DNA of 59,896 nucleotides from Microbacterium bovistercoris (GCF_003387575.1 NZ_QUAB01000017.1:1-59896); one strand, 5' to 3'. Positions 32,625 through 42,098 are shown, counted from the stretch's first letter. Notes: generated from the sequence alone by a model not told the origin. Numbers and translations: made by a program.

Positions 32625-34670
32625 TCATGGACGTGACGGATCTCCTGCAGGCGGCCAGTTTGATCCCGGTTCATACCCGAGGTATCGCAGACGTCGTCGT
32701 TCGACTCGCCGAGCGAGAGCTCGTTCGCACGCATCAAGGGATTTGCCAGCCGGTGGCAGGAAAAGCGCGAGCGCGGCCACGAGACCAGCAGCGCCGACAA
32801 TGATGACACCGGTACGTTCGCTGGGGTCAGGAAGCTGGAGGAACACGATTAGCGCCCAAATTGTAGCCAAGATCCCCGCGATGCGAACGATCCCAACAAG
32901 GATTGCGCGCGTTCGATGTGCAACGCGATTCGATTGATTCCGAATGTTTGTGAGCTTGGCCTGTTCCGCATCGCGGGCTTGCGCGAGCTGCGCCTCTGCG
33001 TCTGCGGCAGCCGCTCGAGCCTTATCCCGGTCAGATTCTGCAGCCTCACGAGCGCTGACCTGCCTTAGCCAGTCGGCGGACGCGCTGTCTGCGGCAGTGT
33101 CGGCATGAGCTGCACGTGTCTCAAGTTCTCGCAGCTGTTCCTCGAGCGGCGCGGTGGCGTCACTTCGCACGCGTTCCAGGACCGTCAATGGCGACTCTGG
33201 GCTCACCGACTCGCTAATGCCAAGAGTCTCTTCCATCAACGCTTCGCGGCTGATTCGACTGGTCCGGAGGATGACGGCTTCGTCAGCGGTCACAGAGTTG
33301 GACTGCTCGAGGGCGTCGACCTCGTCAAGGTATTTTGTCCAAACGACCGGGTTGGGCTGCATGCCGGCATAAGCTGCGGCAAGAAGCATTTCTCGTGGAG
33401 CATCGGGGGCGGCCGCAGGACTCCGTACCCAGAGGACGCTCGCGACTGAGTCCGTCATCGCAGCTAGCGGGAAGCTCCCCCCGCGATCGTCAAACTCGAT
33501 CGCACCCAATACGAGATTCACGTTGGTTGTGACAAGGACCGCGCGACACAACTCGAGCGTTCGGCTGCGTGCGCCCTTCCGCAGACGGTGAGTAGATGAC
33601 AGCGAGATCACGTCGTTGACGCGAGCGGCATCCTGAAAATATCGGACCTTCGACTGGATGAGATTTTCGAGCTTTGTCTCGTCAAGTCCGTACTGGTAGT
33701 ACCCATCGGGACGCGGAATCACCTCGATTCCGGCCTGACGCAGAAGTTCGTGAAGCTTGCCGCGAATCAGCATGAGGTCGGCCGGCGTCGCGCCAATCTC
33801 GACAAAGTGAAGGAATCCAGCCGACGTCGACCGACTGCGAGCGCCCTTGCGGAGCGCCTGTTCAACATGTTCAAGGATCCCGTCCAGCTCGCTCACGCTG
33901 TGGTCGAAGGTAGCCACCTGCGCAGATTGTTCAGTCGCCAGCGTGATCAGTTGATTAGTCGCGATCTCGGCAACTTCGCCATGGAATCCAAGGGCGTCCA
34001 TCAGGACCGGCGTATCGAGCACAAGCGTCAAGTTGTTTAGTGAGTTCTTGAGCTCAGATGTATCAAGCAGCAGCACGGCGGAGAGCATCGCTCCCTTGGC
34101 TGCCTCGACGACATAGGCGAATCTCACGTGATCCCGGGAGGCGAGGTCAGTCACAAAGGCGGCGACGACGTAGTCGGTGCCATCGTGTGCAGATGGGGTA
34201 CTTCCCTTTCGATTTCGAAGGCCCTCATTGAGGAGCGGTGCGGCATGGCGTTCGAAGTAACTTGCAAGCAGAGTCGATACAGGAACTGCGATGGAGTCAA
34301 GCTGTCCCGGGAACCGATCGGCAACGAAGGCCTCAAACGTCGCGACGAGGTCAGTCTGGCGCTGGTTGTACTGCGCAACCTGCTGCTGGAGAGCCGGTGC
34401 CGATTCAAGGCCCTTGGCTGTGATCTGGACAGCTGTGGATCCGACGGGCTCGGTGAGCTTCTGCTTTGACATGGCCCGAAGGAGCGACTTGATCACCAGA
34501 TTTGGGATGTCGATGCCGAAACTATCGTGGATCACCCCAGCGATCTCCTCCCGCTGTAGGTACGGTCGGTTCGATTCGGCAAGGACCGACAGAATAAACG
34601 GTTGGAAGCTGTCGAGGTAGCTCGGTGCGTTGGCGTTGAAGTTGGCCTTCAGGACCGCGAACCCCAGCAA
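32625..34670 (-). CDS. PIN-like domain protein with coiled coil and C-terminal membrane anchor
   Basis: About 681 residues. The N-terminus (FAVLKANFNANAPSYLDSFQPFIL) and first 150 residues are helical. A possible PIN nuclease core begins at LTLVLDTPVLMDALG, with further acidic residues in VTTNVNLVLGAIEFDD and AMTDSVASVLWVR. Residues about 495-570 form a coiled coil rich in Ala/Arg/Glu, and two hydrophobic segments follow near 600 and 625. The frame opens with TTG at 34670; an ATC codon at 34691 behind AGGAG would give a better fit and may be the true start. It ends the defence operon and could be a membrane-linked effector. Confidence 0.6.
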   Translation of the reverse strand: MLGFAVLKANFNANAPSYLDSFQPFILSVLAESNRPYLQREEIAGVIHDSFGIDIPNLVIKSLLRAMSKQKLTEPVGSTAVQITAKGLESAPALQQQVAQYNQRQTDLVATFEAFVADRFPGQLDSIAVPVSTLLASYFERHAAPLLNEGLRNRKGSTPSAHDGTDYVVAAFVTDLASRDHVRFAYVVEAAKGAMLSAVLLLDTSELKNSLNNLTLVLDTPVLMDALGFHGEVAEIATNQLITLATEQSAQVATFDHSVSELDGILEHVEQALRKGARSRSTSAGFLHFVEIGATPADLMLIRGKLHELLRQAGIEVIPRPDGYYQYGLDETKLENLIQSKVRYFQDAARVNDVISLSSTHRLRKGARSRTLELCRAVLVTTNVNLVLGAIEFDDRGGSFPLAAMTDSVASVLWVRSPAAAPDAPREMLLAAAYAGMQPNPVVWTKYLDEVDALEQSNSVTADEAVILRTSRISREALMEETLGISESVSPESPLTVLERVRSDATAPLEEQLRELETRAAHADTAADSASADWLRQVSAREAAESDRDKARAAAADAEAQLAQARDAEQAKLTNIRNQSNRVAHRTRAILVGIVRIAGILATIWALIVFLQLPDPSERTGVIIVGAAGLVAALALFLPPAGKSLDACERALARRVERRRLRYLGYEPGSNWPPAGDPSRP

Positions 34671-34732
34671 GGTATTGGAAGATGCTCTGATGGTGCCGCT
34701 CTCCTGGACTCAAAGTGCTGATGAAGCCAAAT

Positions 34733-35323
34733 CTAGCCAATCGGGAGCATCACCGTGCCAACCGGGACGTCGCTCTGGTGCACCGGTGGGAACGGATCAC
34801 TAGTTGCCGGCACAGCAGGGCGCGACTGCGAAGGTACTCCCGGGATGAGCTGAATCATCGCAAGCGACGCCCCCAAGGCTTCAAGAAACGGTGACGCCGG
34901 GTAGTGTCGCGCCGTCCACCGTTGCCATCGCGACGGGTGGCGTGGTCCATCGCCGACCTGAAAGACGGGGCGCTCACTCTCGAGTATCCGCTCGTGGAGC
35001 CACTGTATCTGGGCTCTGTGGTGGGTCCGGGCTGCTCCGGTCGGTACTGCCACACCATACGCAAGCAGCACTCCGTCAGACGACGAGAGCGCTGTATCCA
35101 GGTGTTCGCGCGCGGTCAGCCATCCGTCGGGTTCCGCGCCGAGATCCGAGATAGCTGTGACGTCTGCAGAAGGGAACGCAAACAAGTTACCGATCCGCGC
35201 AACTTGGAAGCCAAGGATGCCGCGAGCTAATTCCAGTCGGGCAAGGGTTCTTTCCCCAGATCCTGCAGGCGGGTTGGCGAGGATGCACAGCAGCTCATCC
35301 CGAGGCGCTCCGTCAATCTCCAT
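34733..35323 (-). CDS. DUF1643 family protein
   Basis: A 196-residue protein matching DUF1643: LCILANPPAGSGERTLARLE, then FQVARIGNLFAFPSADVTAI, TALSSSDGVLLAYG and a C-terminal segment. The family is found in phages and mobile elements and has no proven function; it looks like a nucleotide- or nucleic-acid-binding alpha/beta fold. The ATG at 35323 overlaps the preceding gene by 11 bases, so it is translated with the defence operon. The C-terminal 40 residues are Pro-rich and disordered. Confidence 0.8.
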   Translation of the reverse strand: MEIDGAPRDELLCILANPPAGSGERTLARLELARGILGFQVARIGNLFAFPSADVTAISDLGAEPDGWLTAREHLDTALSSSDGVLLAYGVAVPTGAARTHHRAQIQWLHERILESERPVFQVGDGPRHPSRWQRWTARHYPASPFLEALGASLAMIQLIPGVPSQSRPAVPATSDPFPPVHQSDVPVGTVMLPIG

Positions 35324-35705
35324 CACCGGCGTACAGGATGTCGGTGATCCGCGTGACTGTGCTGTTCCTTAGGTCGGCTGCAAGCTGTACAAGCCCAAGG
35401 CTCATGAGCGTCTCGGCGACTTCCGCTGGATCCTCCGCATCCGGGTAGAAGGCTCGCACCAAGTCAAGCAGTTCCCCGCTCGGGTCGAACGAGCCCACGT
35501 TCATGTTCTGTCCGTCGCCCGCTCGACCGAACCCAGCACCACGGATGGGCTCGAGCTTCAGGCGCATGGCATAGGAAAGACCGAGACGGACGATTTGCTG
35601 CTTTTCCTTGAAGGGAAAACGCTCGTGAACTTCGTCTCTCGCGAGTTCCGCCTTGCCGGTCAGGGCGATGTTCACACGCCCTCGAGTCGAGGATGTGTCA
35701 GACAC
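35313..35705 (-). CDS. small protein of the defence operon (DndE-like position)
   Basis: A 130-residue protein; GTG 35705 is chosen because it follows AGGAGCTACACA and overlaps the ATPase gene by 8 bases. The part RGRVNIALTGKAELARDEVHERFPF followed by KEKQQIVRLGLSYAMRLKLEP could be a small DNA-binding helical domain. Its place after a DndD-like gene mirrors dndD-dndE order, but I see no convincing DndE similarity. Its partner role with the ATPase is inferred. Confidence 0.6.
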   Translation of the reverse strand: MSDTSSTRGRVNIALTGKAELARDEVHERFPFKEKQQIVRLGLSYAMRLKLEPIRGAGFGRAGDGQNMNVGSFDPSGELLDLVRAFYPDAEDPAEVAETLMSLGLVQLAADLRNSTVTRITDILYAGDGD

Positions 35706-37662
35706 TGTGTAGCTCCTGAAGGTTTGTCTCGTGAGCAGATGCGCCACGCCGTAGTTCGAACTCTGCCAGCATGCGACCTCGGAGCAGATCACGCGCGGTC
35801 TCGCGAGGCAGCTCGCGCTCAGTGACGAGGAGGAATACCTGTGAGGTGAGCTTGTCGACGTTTTTCACGACATCATCAACGTGGTGCTCGTCGAGGCGCC
35901 CGAACGGCGAATCCATCACAAGCGGGCCACTGATTGGGGAGCTCGCTTGCAGACCTCCCAACAGGGATAGCGCAACCAGGTGCTCATAGCCAGCACTGCG
36001 GTGTTTCACTGGTTCGCCTTGACTGTCGAGGATTCTCAGTCCGTAGGACTCGTTGATCGTCAGCTTCACGAAGTCTTGCTCTGACCGCATAGCCAGGAAC
36101 AGTTCCGTAGCCTTCTGTTGAACGTTTTCCTTGAGCTGGTCCCGATAGGTGACCACAGCCTGCTCGAAGAGTTTGGAAAGGTCCTCGGCCAGGCGTTGGC
36201 GGATATAGACATCTTGGTCAGCCTGGCCGGCTCCACCAAGCAGCCGGATACGCTCATCCAGCTTCGCAATGTTCTGTTTGGCCTGCTCATACTGGTCGCG
36301 TTGCTTCCGGTACTCGTCTCGCGCGCGATTCAGTTGGATCTCGACGTTCTTCGTCCGCTGCACCAACTCGTTCAGGTCGTCATCGTGACCCTTGAGTTTG
36401 TCGTCATAGTCGTCGAGATCCTCTTTGTAGTCCTCAATCTGCTGCTGCAGCTTCAGATAGCTGTCCTCCACTGTCCTGATCTCGGCACGGACTTCATGAC
36501 CGCGTCGCGAGTGACGGAGGCGTTTCAGGTTCGCCTTGAGGTCGACCAACTTGTCCTCGGCAGACATCAGGTCATTTGAACCATGCGCCTTGAGGTGGCT
36601 CTCCACGGCCGCACGGTTCTCTGCACCCAAATGCGACTCACATACGGGGCACACGCCCGAGGACGCGTCGTAGTGGCGCGCGAGGCTTGCCGCGAACCTT
36701 AGATCGTCAAGCTCCTCTTCCAACGAGTCGAGTTCAATCTGGCTCTGGTCCAAGCGTGCCTCGATCGGCTCGACGAGCACAGCCCGCCATGAGTCCGCGA
36801 GAAGGCCCTGGAACCTCTCTCGGGTCTCGGCATGCTCCCGCTCAGCATCCAGCAAGCTATTGCGGGTCTCGTCTCGAAGTGCCTTGATCTGGAGCTTTCC
36901 GGACTGCTCCGCCACCTGCTGCTCGAGTTTGCGAGCCTCCGCTTCGAAGTCCTTGGCCTTCGCGTCTTCCGCCTCATAGTTCTTGCGGAAGGTCGCAAGG
37001 CGATTCTGCTCTGTAATCAGTGCGTCGCCGAGAACCTTCGTCTTGGAGTCGCGCTGCGCAGCCTTGGCGATCTCCTTGCCGGCATCCTCGCCTACTCGAG
37101 CGCTGTCCTGGGCGGCGTGCTCCAGGATCGGAAGCCCTAGGATGCGCTCGATGTCCTCGCGGAGTGTCGCACCAGCGGTGCTGTCATCGTCAAGAAGTTT
37201 CTCGTATTGGTCCAGCAGCTCACCGTCGAACAGGAAGAACTGCTCAATCTCGCGCGGCATGAGTTCGGCGAGCTGCCGCTCTGCATCGGCCGCGCTGAGC
37301 GCAACCGAGTTCTTCCGAAGGATCAGCTCCTGGGAATACTCGCCGCCAGCGTGGGTGAGTGAGCGAGTGAGATCCCATTCCGCGCCGTCAGTTTCGAATT
37401 CCAACCGGACGCGGCAGCGCACTGAGCCGCCGTGCGCTTCCTGCAGCGCGACGCTGTTCGTGATGTCTTCGATGGGTAGTGGTCTCGTGCTGCGTTTCCG
37501 AACCTGGCCGCTCCATACCCAGCGGAAGGCGTTCAGCAGTGACGTCTTACCCTTCCCGTTGCGGCCGTACACGACAACGACGCCGTCCTTGTCAGGAATG
37601 CTGAGGTGCTGCTCCCCCTTGAAAACAAGGAAATTCTCAACTGTCAGGTGCCGGTACTTCAA
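35698..37662 (-). CDS. DndD-like SMC/RecN-type ATPase with zinc hook
   Basis: A 654-residue ATPase starting at TTG 37662 (4-base overlap with the preceding small gene). The N-terminal Walker A is YGRNGKGKTSLLNAF (about residues 32-45), followed by EIEQFFLFDGELLDQYE, very like DndD. A long coiled coil is interrupted by CPVC (C338, C341), a Rad50-type zinc hook. The C-terminal lobe has the signature-like AGYEHLVALSLLGGL and Walker B LVMDSPFGRLDE. Such proteins clamp DNA and drive or license nucleases in Dnd and related defence systems. No dndA, B or C is nearby, so phosphorothioation is unlikely. Confidence 0.85.
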   Translation of the reverse strand: MKYRHLTVENFLVFKGEQHLSIPDKDGVVVVYGRNGKGKTSLLNAFRWVWSGQVRKRSTRPLPIEDITNSVALQEAHGGSVRCRVRLEFETDGAEWDLTRSLTHAGGEYSQELILRKNSVALSAADAERQLAELMPREIEQFFLFDGELLDQYEKLLDDDSTAGATLREDIERILGLPILEHAAQDSARVGEDAGKEIAKAAQRDSKTKVLGDALITEQNRLATFRKNYEAEDAKAKDFEAEARKLEQQVAEQSGKLQIKALRDETRNSLLDAEREHAETRERFQGLLADSWRAVLVEPIEARLDQSQIELDSLEEELDDLRFAASLARHYDASSGVCPVCESHLGAENRAAVESHLKAHGSNDLMSAEDKLVDLKANLKRLRHSRRGHEVRAEIRTVEDSYLKLQQQIEDYKEDLDDYDDKLKGHDDDLNELVQRTKNVEIQLNRARDEYRKQRDQYEQAKQNIAKLDERIRLLGGAGQADQDVYIRQRLAEDLSKLFEQAVVTYRDQLKENVQQKATELFLAMRSEQDFVKLTINESYGLRILDSQGEPVKHRSAGYEHLVALSLLGGLQASSPISGPLVMDSPFGRLDEHHVDDVVKNVDKLTSQVFLLVTERELPRETARDLLRGRMLAEFELRRGASAHETNLQELHSV

Positions 37663-37841
37663 ACGTCGGCGCTCCCGGACAGGTGCTGTTGGATGGCGCG
37701 AGCAACGCCCTCCTGAGCTCGTGGGCGGTTCTCAACGAGTCGCCTCTCGATCTCCACGATCTGATACACGAGCTCCGGATCGATGTGACCAAAGAACTCT
37801 GAACGCACCGACTCGACAACGTCGGCGAGACTGTCTCGCAT
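37659..37841 (-). CDS. small acidic protein coupled to DndD-like ATPase
   Basis: A 60-residue helical protein (RDSLADVVESVRSEFFGHIDPELV). AGGAGGG lies 6 bases before the ATG and the gene overlaps the ATPase start (TTGA), so it is a real, coupled gene. Short helical proteins of this kind occur between the helicase and ATPase genes of DNA-modification-linked defence operons. No motif reveals its role; binding to the ATPase or helicase is likely. Confidence 0.65.
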   Translation of the reverse strand: MRDSLADVVESVRSEFFGHIDPELVYQIVEIERRLVENRPRAQEGVARAIQQHLSGSADV

Positions 37842-37899
37842 GCTTCGCCCTCCTGTTACGTGGATGGTTGAGTCTTACTGGGCCGGCTCTCGTACTCCG

Positions 37900-39993
37900 T
37901 CAGTCGTCCGTCTCTTCGCCGCTGTCCAGATACTCATAGAGTGCCTCAAGATCGCCGCCAAGTCCTACAACTAGCCGCTCCAATGGGTCTCTCGCGTCGC
38001 TGTTCAGAGCATCCCGAGCGAAGCCACCGGCGCGCGCAAGTTCTCCCTTCAGCAACGATATCCCGGAGGTTTCATCCAAACTGTCGGGTTGCAGGATTGC
38101 ATCGTATATGGTCGCGACATTCTTCCCGTCCGCTTTCCGGAGCACGCGTCCTCTCCGCTGGATAAACTCACGTGGGTTTCTAGATGAGGCAAGGATCAGA
38201 GCATGATCGGCGTTCGGTATGTCCACGCCTTCGTCAAGACATTTAATTGAAACGATCACGCCGCCGTTCTCGTCGAAGTGACGCAACGTCGCAGCCTTGT
38301 CCGCTGGCATATCCGAGTAATACTGGTATGCATCGATGCCGGCGCCCCGTAGGCCGGTGGTGACGTCGTCCATCTGCTCTTTGTCATCGCAATAGACGAG
38401 CCAGCGTTGCCCTCGGTCGTAATGCTTGACGACGACAGCCTGTGCCAGAGGAGTCTTTGCAGCCGCCTTCTTTGCGATCCGAGCTCGCTGCATCGTCATC
38501 ATGCGTATCTGCTCAAGCTGGCTCGCGGTTGGGCCACCGGAGGCGCCGTGCGACTGCGCAACCAACTGGCCGATTCTCTTGCTGAATTTGTCCCAATCTT
38601 CCTGCTCTTGAGGAGAAAGTCTCACTAGCTGTGGGTAGTACAAGTAGTCGCAGAGCGCACCGGCCTTCAGCGCATCCCTGAGTGTGTAGCGGTGGATCAC
38701 ACCACCGAAGTAGTCGAGTACAGCAGACGTGCCTTCCGGGTCACCGGCACGCTCCGGTGTCGCGGATAGGCCAAGCCTCGCGGCTGCATCGATCGCCAGG
38801 ATCTTCCGAAACGATGCAGCGCCGAGGCGATGGACCTCATCTCCCACCAGGAGGAGATTGTCTGCGCGGGATGCTTGGTTGATAAAGCTCTCCTGCGTGG
38901 CTGTTGGTGCGAGCGCGACGACTACGCGTTCGGTCGCGGGCAGTGAGAGCCAGGTCCTCAGCCGGGTCTTCCATGTCGTCTCGCCGTCACCGCACAGATG
39001 CACCCGTCGGCCGGTCTCCTCAAGCTGTTCCTTCCACTGTCTCGCGACGAGCCTGGAGGGTGCGACGACGAGCGCCGGCCCGGTGTGGTGGGCAATCGCA
39101 GTAATGCCGGTCACCGTCTTTCCGGAGCCAGTGGCATGAGCCAGGATTCCACGATGTCCGTGCTCTGCCCACAGCTCCAAACCGGTGATCTGTTGCTCTC
39201 GCAGCGGCCGCCCATCGGGGGCTGTTCGGATTACAGGATCTTGCTCGGCATCGGTTGATACCTCAACTGCCAGCTCTCGCCAGCGCACATTCCTCGACTG
39301 AGACTCGAGCCAGTGGCGGAACGGGGCAGGAAGAGCCAAGACCTCTACTCCATTGCTGCAGCCGCTCCAAAGCTTCTCGAAGCGTTCCGCGGATCGCTGA
39401 ACACGGACGCTGTCGTTGTGCCCGGTCCAGCTCGTCCACGCATCGAAGGACTCGATGTTGCCGTCTGAGGCAATGCCGTACCGCGTCTCGTTCATCGATC
39501 CGCGAAACCCGATGCGTTGACCGTGCGTGTCGCTGAAGAGCCCAACCTTGTCGTGGAACATCCGGCGGTCATCGACAGATGCACCTGCTACACGAGCAAG
39601 TCGAACTTCCAGTATGTTCTCGGAAATGAGTGCAGCTAGTGCGAGTGCAGGCTTACGCAGCTGGTCGTTGACGAGCAGCGTCTGGAATTCCGCTCGTAGC
39701 GTTGCCGCCAGAGAATCATCATCACGCGCTCCATAGCCGCGCTCGATGCCGTCGGCGTCCTCCTCGGTGATGCGGGGCGAGCATAGAATGCGAATCTTTC
39801 CCCCGCGATCCACGAAGCCCGGCATTGCTCCCCAATACAGCGACAACGCACTGCTGGCGAAGAAGCCCGTAATCCGGTCGTACGTGACTGATTCCGCAAG
39901 TGCATGCATATAGAAGTCGTTGAGGATGTCATCGCGATCGCTGGCATACTCGGGTTCCGGGGTCCACCCGGAAGATCCCCATCCCTCGGACAT
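37900..39993 (-). CDS. PLD-nuclease/SF2 helicase fusion
   Basis: A 697-residue protein starting at ATG 39993, which overlaps the previous stop by one base (TGATG). Residues about 20-230 are a phospholipase-D-like nuclease domain with HDKVGLFSD (His147, Lys149) and GFRGSMNET. Then comes a superfamily 2 helicase: ATGSGKT (287-293), DEVH (385-388), LGLSATPERAGD and the late FIQRRGRVLRK motif VI. This layout is found in helicase-nucleases of Dnd-linked and other restriction systems. It should track on DNA and cut when the site is unmethylated or foreign. Confidence 0.87.
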   Translation of the reverse strand: MSEGWGSSGWTPEPEYASDRDDILNDFYMHALAESVTYDRITGFFASSALSLYWGAMPGFVDRGGKIRILCSPRITEEDADGIERGYGARDDDSLAATLRAEFQTLLVNDQLRKPALALAALISENILEVRLARVAGASVDDRRMFHDKVGLFSDTHGQRIGFRGSMNETRYGIASDGNIESFDAWTSWTGHNDSVRVQRSAERFEKLWSGCSNGVEVLALPAPFRHWLESQSRNVRWRELAVEVSTDAEQDPVIRTAPDGRPLREQQITGLELWAEHGHRGILAHATGSGKTVTGITAIAHHTGPALVVAPSRLVARQWKEQLEETGRRVHLCGDGETTWKTRLRTWLSLPATERVVVALAPTATQESFINQASRADNLLLVGDEVHRLGAASFRKILAIDAAARLGLSATPERAGDPEGTSAVLDYFGGVIHRYTLRDALKAGALCDYLYYPQLVRLSPQEQEDWDKFSKRIGQLVAQSHGASGGPTASQLEQIRMMTMQRARIAKKAAAKTPLAQAVVVKHYDRGQRWLVYCDDKEQMDDVTTGLRGAGIDAYQYYSDMPADKAATLRHFDENGGVIVSIKCLDEGVDIPNADHALILASSRNPREFIQRRGRVLRKADGKNVATIYDAILQPDSLDETSGISLLKGELARAGGFARDALNSDARDPLERLVVGLGGDLEALYEYLDSGEETDD

Positions 39994-40601
39994 CACGAAG
40001 TCAAACGTTCGAGCGACAACTGCCACCGGAGTTCGAGGGCCTCCGGTAGCGCGTCTGGCCGCGCCGCAACGACTGTCTCGGTGTCTCCGCTGCGCCGGAG
40101 CGTCCTCCGCTGACACGCGACCCCCTGCGACAATGCTGTTAACAACGTTTCCTCGCGAATCTGCACACCCTTGGAGTGAGTGATGCCTTGCCCCTCATCA
40201 TGAGCCAGGGCGTCCCACAAGGCAAACACTTCGAGATTCGGCTCATACCCGGCCAGGATGAGGAAAGGATCGTCGGTGGTATCGAAATGCCGACGCTGCT
40301 GCGGAAGGGTGATCTGGATTCGGTACGCTCCTTCCTGCCGCTCTGATGGATGCGTCGTCAATGTGAACATATAGACCCGGAGCAACGGTGGAAAGGGTGA
40401 CAGCATCGGAATATCGAACGGCTTCTTGTCGGTCAGGTGAGCGGTCGCCGAGGCGGCGTAGTGCTCAAGGCCGGACGCAAATAGCTGATTCGCTCGTTTC
40501 GTGCCTTCGGTCACTCGTGATCTCTGCACAGTCGGGTCGAACATTCCCGGCGGAACCAGCGGCGGGTGGGACGAACCATCCATGGAGGTCATCGCGGTCA
40601 C
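39993..40601 (-). CDS. unknown protein between methyltransferase and helicase, candidate specificity factor
   Basis: A 202-residue protein, start GTG 40601 or ATG 40592. The middle has a beta-rich block: AYRIQITLPQQRRHF, FLILAGYEPNLEVFALWDAL, and ITHSKGVQIREETLLTAL with a closing ETVVAARPDAL. That pattern resembles small domains near restriction enzymes that judge DNA modification, but I cannot name the family. No PD-(D/E)xK or HNH residues are evident. Sitting between the methylase and helicase with no gap, it is a good candidate for a recognition subunit. Confidence 0.6.
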   Translation of the reverse strand: MTAMTSMDGSSHPPLVPPGMFDPTVQRSRVTEGTKRANQLFASGLEHYAASATAHLTDKKPFDIPMLSPFPPLLRVYMFTLTTHPSERQEGAYRIQITLPQQRRHFDTTDDPFLILAGYEPNLEVFALWDALAHDEGQGITHSKGVQIREETLLTALSQGVACQRRTLRRSGDTETVVAARPDALPEALELRWQLSLERLTS

Positions 40602-42053
40602 TCAGTCTGTTTGTCCGTCGGGCAAGGTCACGACTGCAGGGCCATAGAAATTGTCCAGCGCAGCAGCTGCCGCGTGAGCCGTGGCCAATGCCTTCGCTTC
40701 GAGCTTGATCCGCTTCATTGCGATGGACTGTCGCTCCATCGCTAGCGCGGCCTCCTCGCCCGCACTTTGCATAGCGGCCACAAGTTCGCGGCCGGTGCCG
40801 ACTGCGGTGGCTTGCTCCTTCTCTGCTCTATGTTCAAGTTCTTCGATGTGCTCAAACTTGAGCTTCCTCTGCACTTCGGCGGCGTGCAGTTCCTTCTCGG
40901 CGTGCCTGAATGATTGTTCCGCGGACTGTATCGCGTCGGGAACGAGAGCTCGCGCCTCTGACGGCAGTGAGACGGCGTTCTCTCGAGCCTTCTCATATAA
41001 CCTCAGCGCCGCTTTAGCTGGGATTGAAGGCAAAAAGCGCATAATAGACAGGGCAGCGTAATCACGGTTGAGCTCGAACGAGTACCATTTGCGCCCCAGT
41101 TGCTCTGCAACCATCCCAGTGGTGTTCGATCCTGAAAAAATGTCCACGACGACATCGCCGGGAGTCGTGAGAAACTCTATGAAGAACTTTGGAAGATCGT
41201 TGGGAAATCGGGCCGGATGCGACTTGATCGCGAGCTCACGGCAAAGGCGTAGATAGTTCGTGTTCGACTCGGTGTTGGAGATTTGCAGCAGATTCGGCGG
41301 GATTGCGCCGCCATTGTCATTGCCGAAATGCTTCGAGATCTCGTGTTCGCTCGGGCGCAGCGAAGTCTTATAGTACTTCTCCGGATCCTTTAGCAGCTTC
41401 TCCATGTTCTTGGAGTACGGCTGAAGAACACGATTGACGTCCGCTTGCGGCCACTCTGTCTTTGAGAACCACCACACAGTGTTGACTGCGTCCTTGACTC
41501 TGATGCGACGCTTGTTGACCCACTCCAGGGGACTGGGAAGCTTCGCCGGGTTGTACCAGAAGAACTCTTCTGCGAGGTGGTATCCGAGTTCGTCCACAAA
41601 CTTCAGTAGGACGCGGTATGGGTATAGGGACCGGGTGGGACTTCCCTTCCGGTATGCGTTTCCGATGTCGATGACGAGACTGCCTGTGTCCTTTAGGACC
41701 CGCTTCGCCGCTTCGCCAAACTGGGCTAGCCAGTCAACATATGCATCCTGATCCTCGTTGCCGTAGGCCTTCTTCCGCTGCAGCGCGAACGGTGGGCTCG
41801 TGATGATCAGGTCAACGCTGCTGTCAGCGAGACTGTCCAGCAAGTCGAGCGAGTCGCCGTGGAGCTGAGTGCCCCAAGGCGTCGTGTAGACCGTCTGATC
41901 GGCGGCGAAGTTCGGCAAGTTTTCCTCATCAATCGGGTCATGAGAGCGAATGGGACTCGCCTCCGTCGCGCGACGGGCGGATCGGCCGGCGAGGAGCGCC
42001 CGGACCGCAGCGAAGCGAGGACCGGACGCACCGCAGATGGGCGAGCTGACCAT
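40602..42053 (-). CDS. DNA (cytosine-N4) methyltransferase, M.PvuII-like
   Basis: A 483-residue beta-class methyltransferase. The catalytic motif IV is TSPPFALQRKKAYGNED (from residue 85), and motif I DIFSGSNTTG comes later. From memory, AVNTVWWFSKTEWP, GGAIPPNLLQISNTESN and KSHPARFPNDLP match M.PvuII (target CAGCTG) closely; CAGCTG is therefore a testable guess. Residues about 345-450 add a coiled-coil tail not found in M.PvuII. The first 35 residues come from a REP-like sequence and may not be needed. It protects self DNA in the defence operon. Confidence 0.88.
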   Translation of the reverse strand: MVSSPICGASGPRFAAVRALLAGRSARRATEASPIRSHDPIDEENLPNFAADQTVYTTPWGTQLHGDSLDLLDSLADSSVDLIITSPPFALQRKKAYGNEDQDAYVDWLAQFGEAAKRVLKDTGSLVIDIGNAYRKGSPTRSLYPYRVLLKFVDELGYHLAEEFFWYNPAKLPSPLEWVNKRRIRVKDAVNTVWWFSKTEWPQADVNRVLQPYSKNMEKLLKDPEKYYKTSLRPSEHEISKHFGNDNGGAIPPNLLQISNTESNTNYLRLCRELAIKSHPARFPNDLPKFFIEFLTTPGDVVVDIFSGSNTTGMVAEQLGRKWYSFELNRDYAALSIMRFLPSIPAKAALRLYEKARENAVSLPSEARALVPDAIQSAEQSFRHAEKELHAAEVQRKLKFEHIEELEHRAEKEQATAVGTGRELVAAMQSAGEEAALAMERQSIAMKRIKLEAKALATAHAAAAALDNFYGPAVVTLPDGQTD

Positions 42054-42098
42054 CGCGCCGCCGGCCGGAGGCCGGCCTTGAAGGAGTAGAGAAAGTTC

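Noticed and set aside
35313..37662. DNA phosphorothioation (Dnd) system
   Set aside because: The ATPase is DndD-like, but no cysteine desulfurase DndA, DndB or PAPS-reductase-like DndC is nearby and a conventional m4C methylase is present instead.
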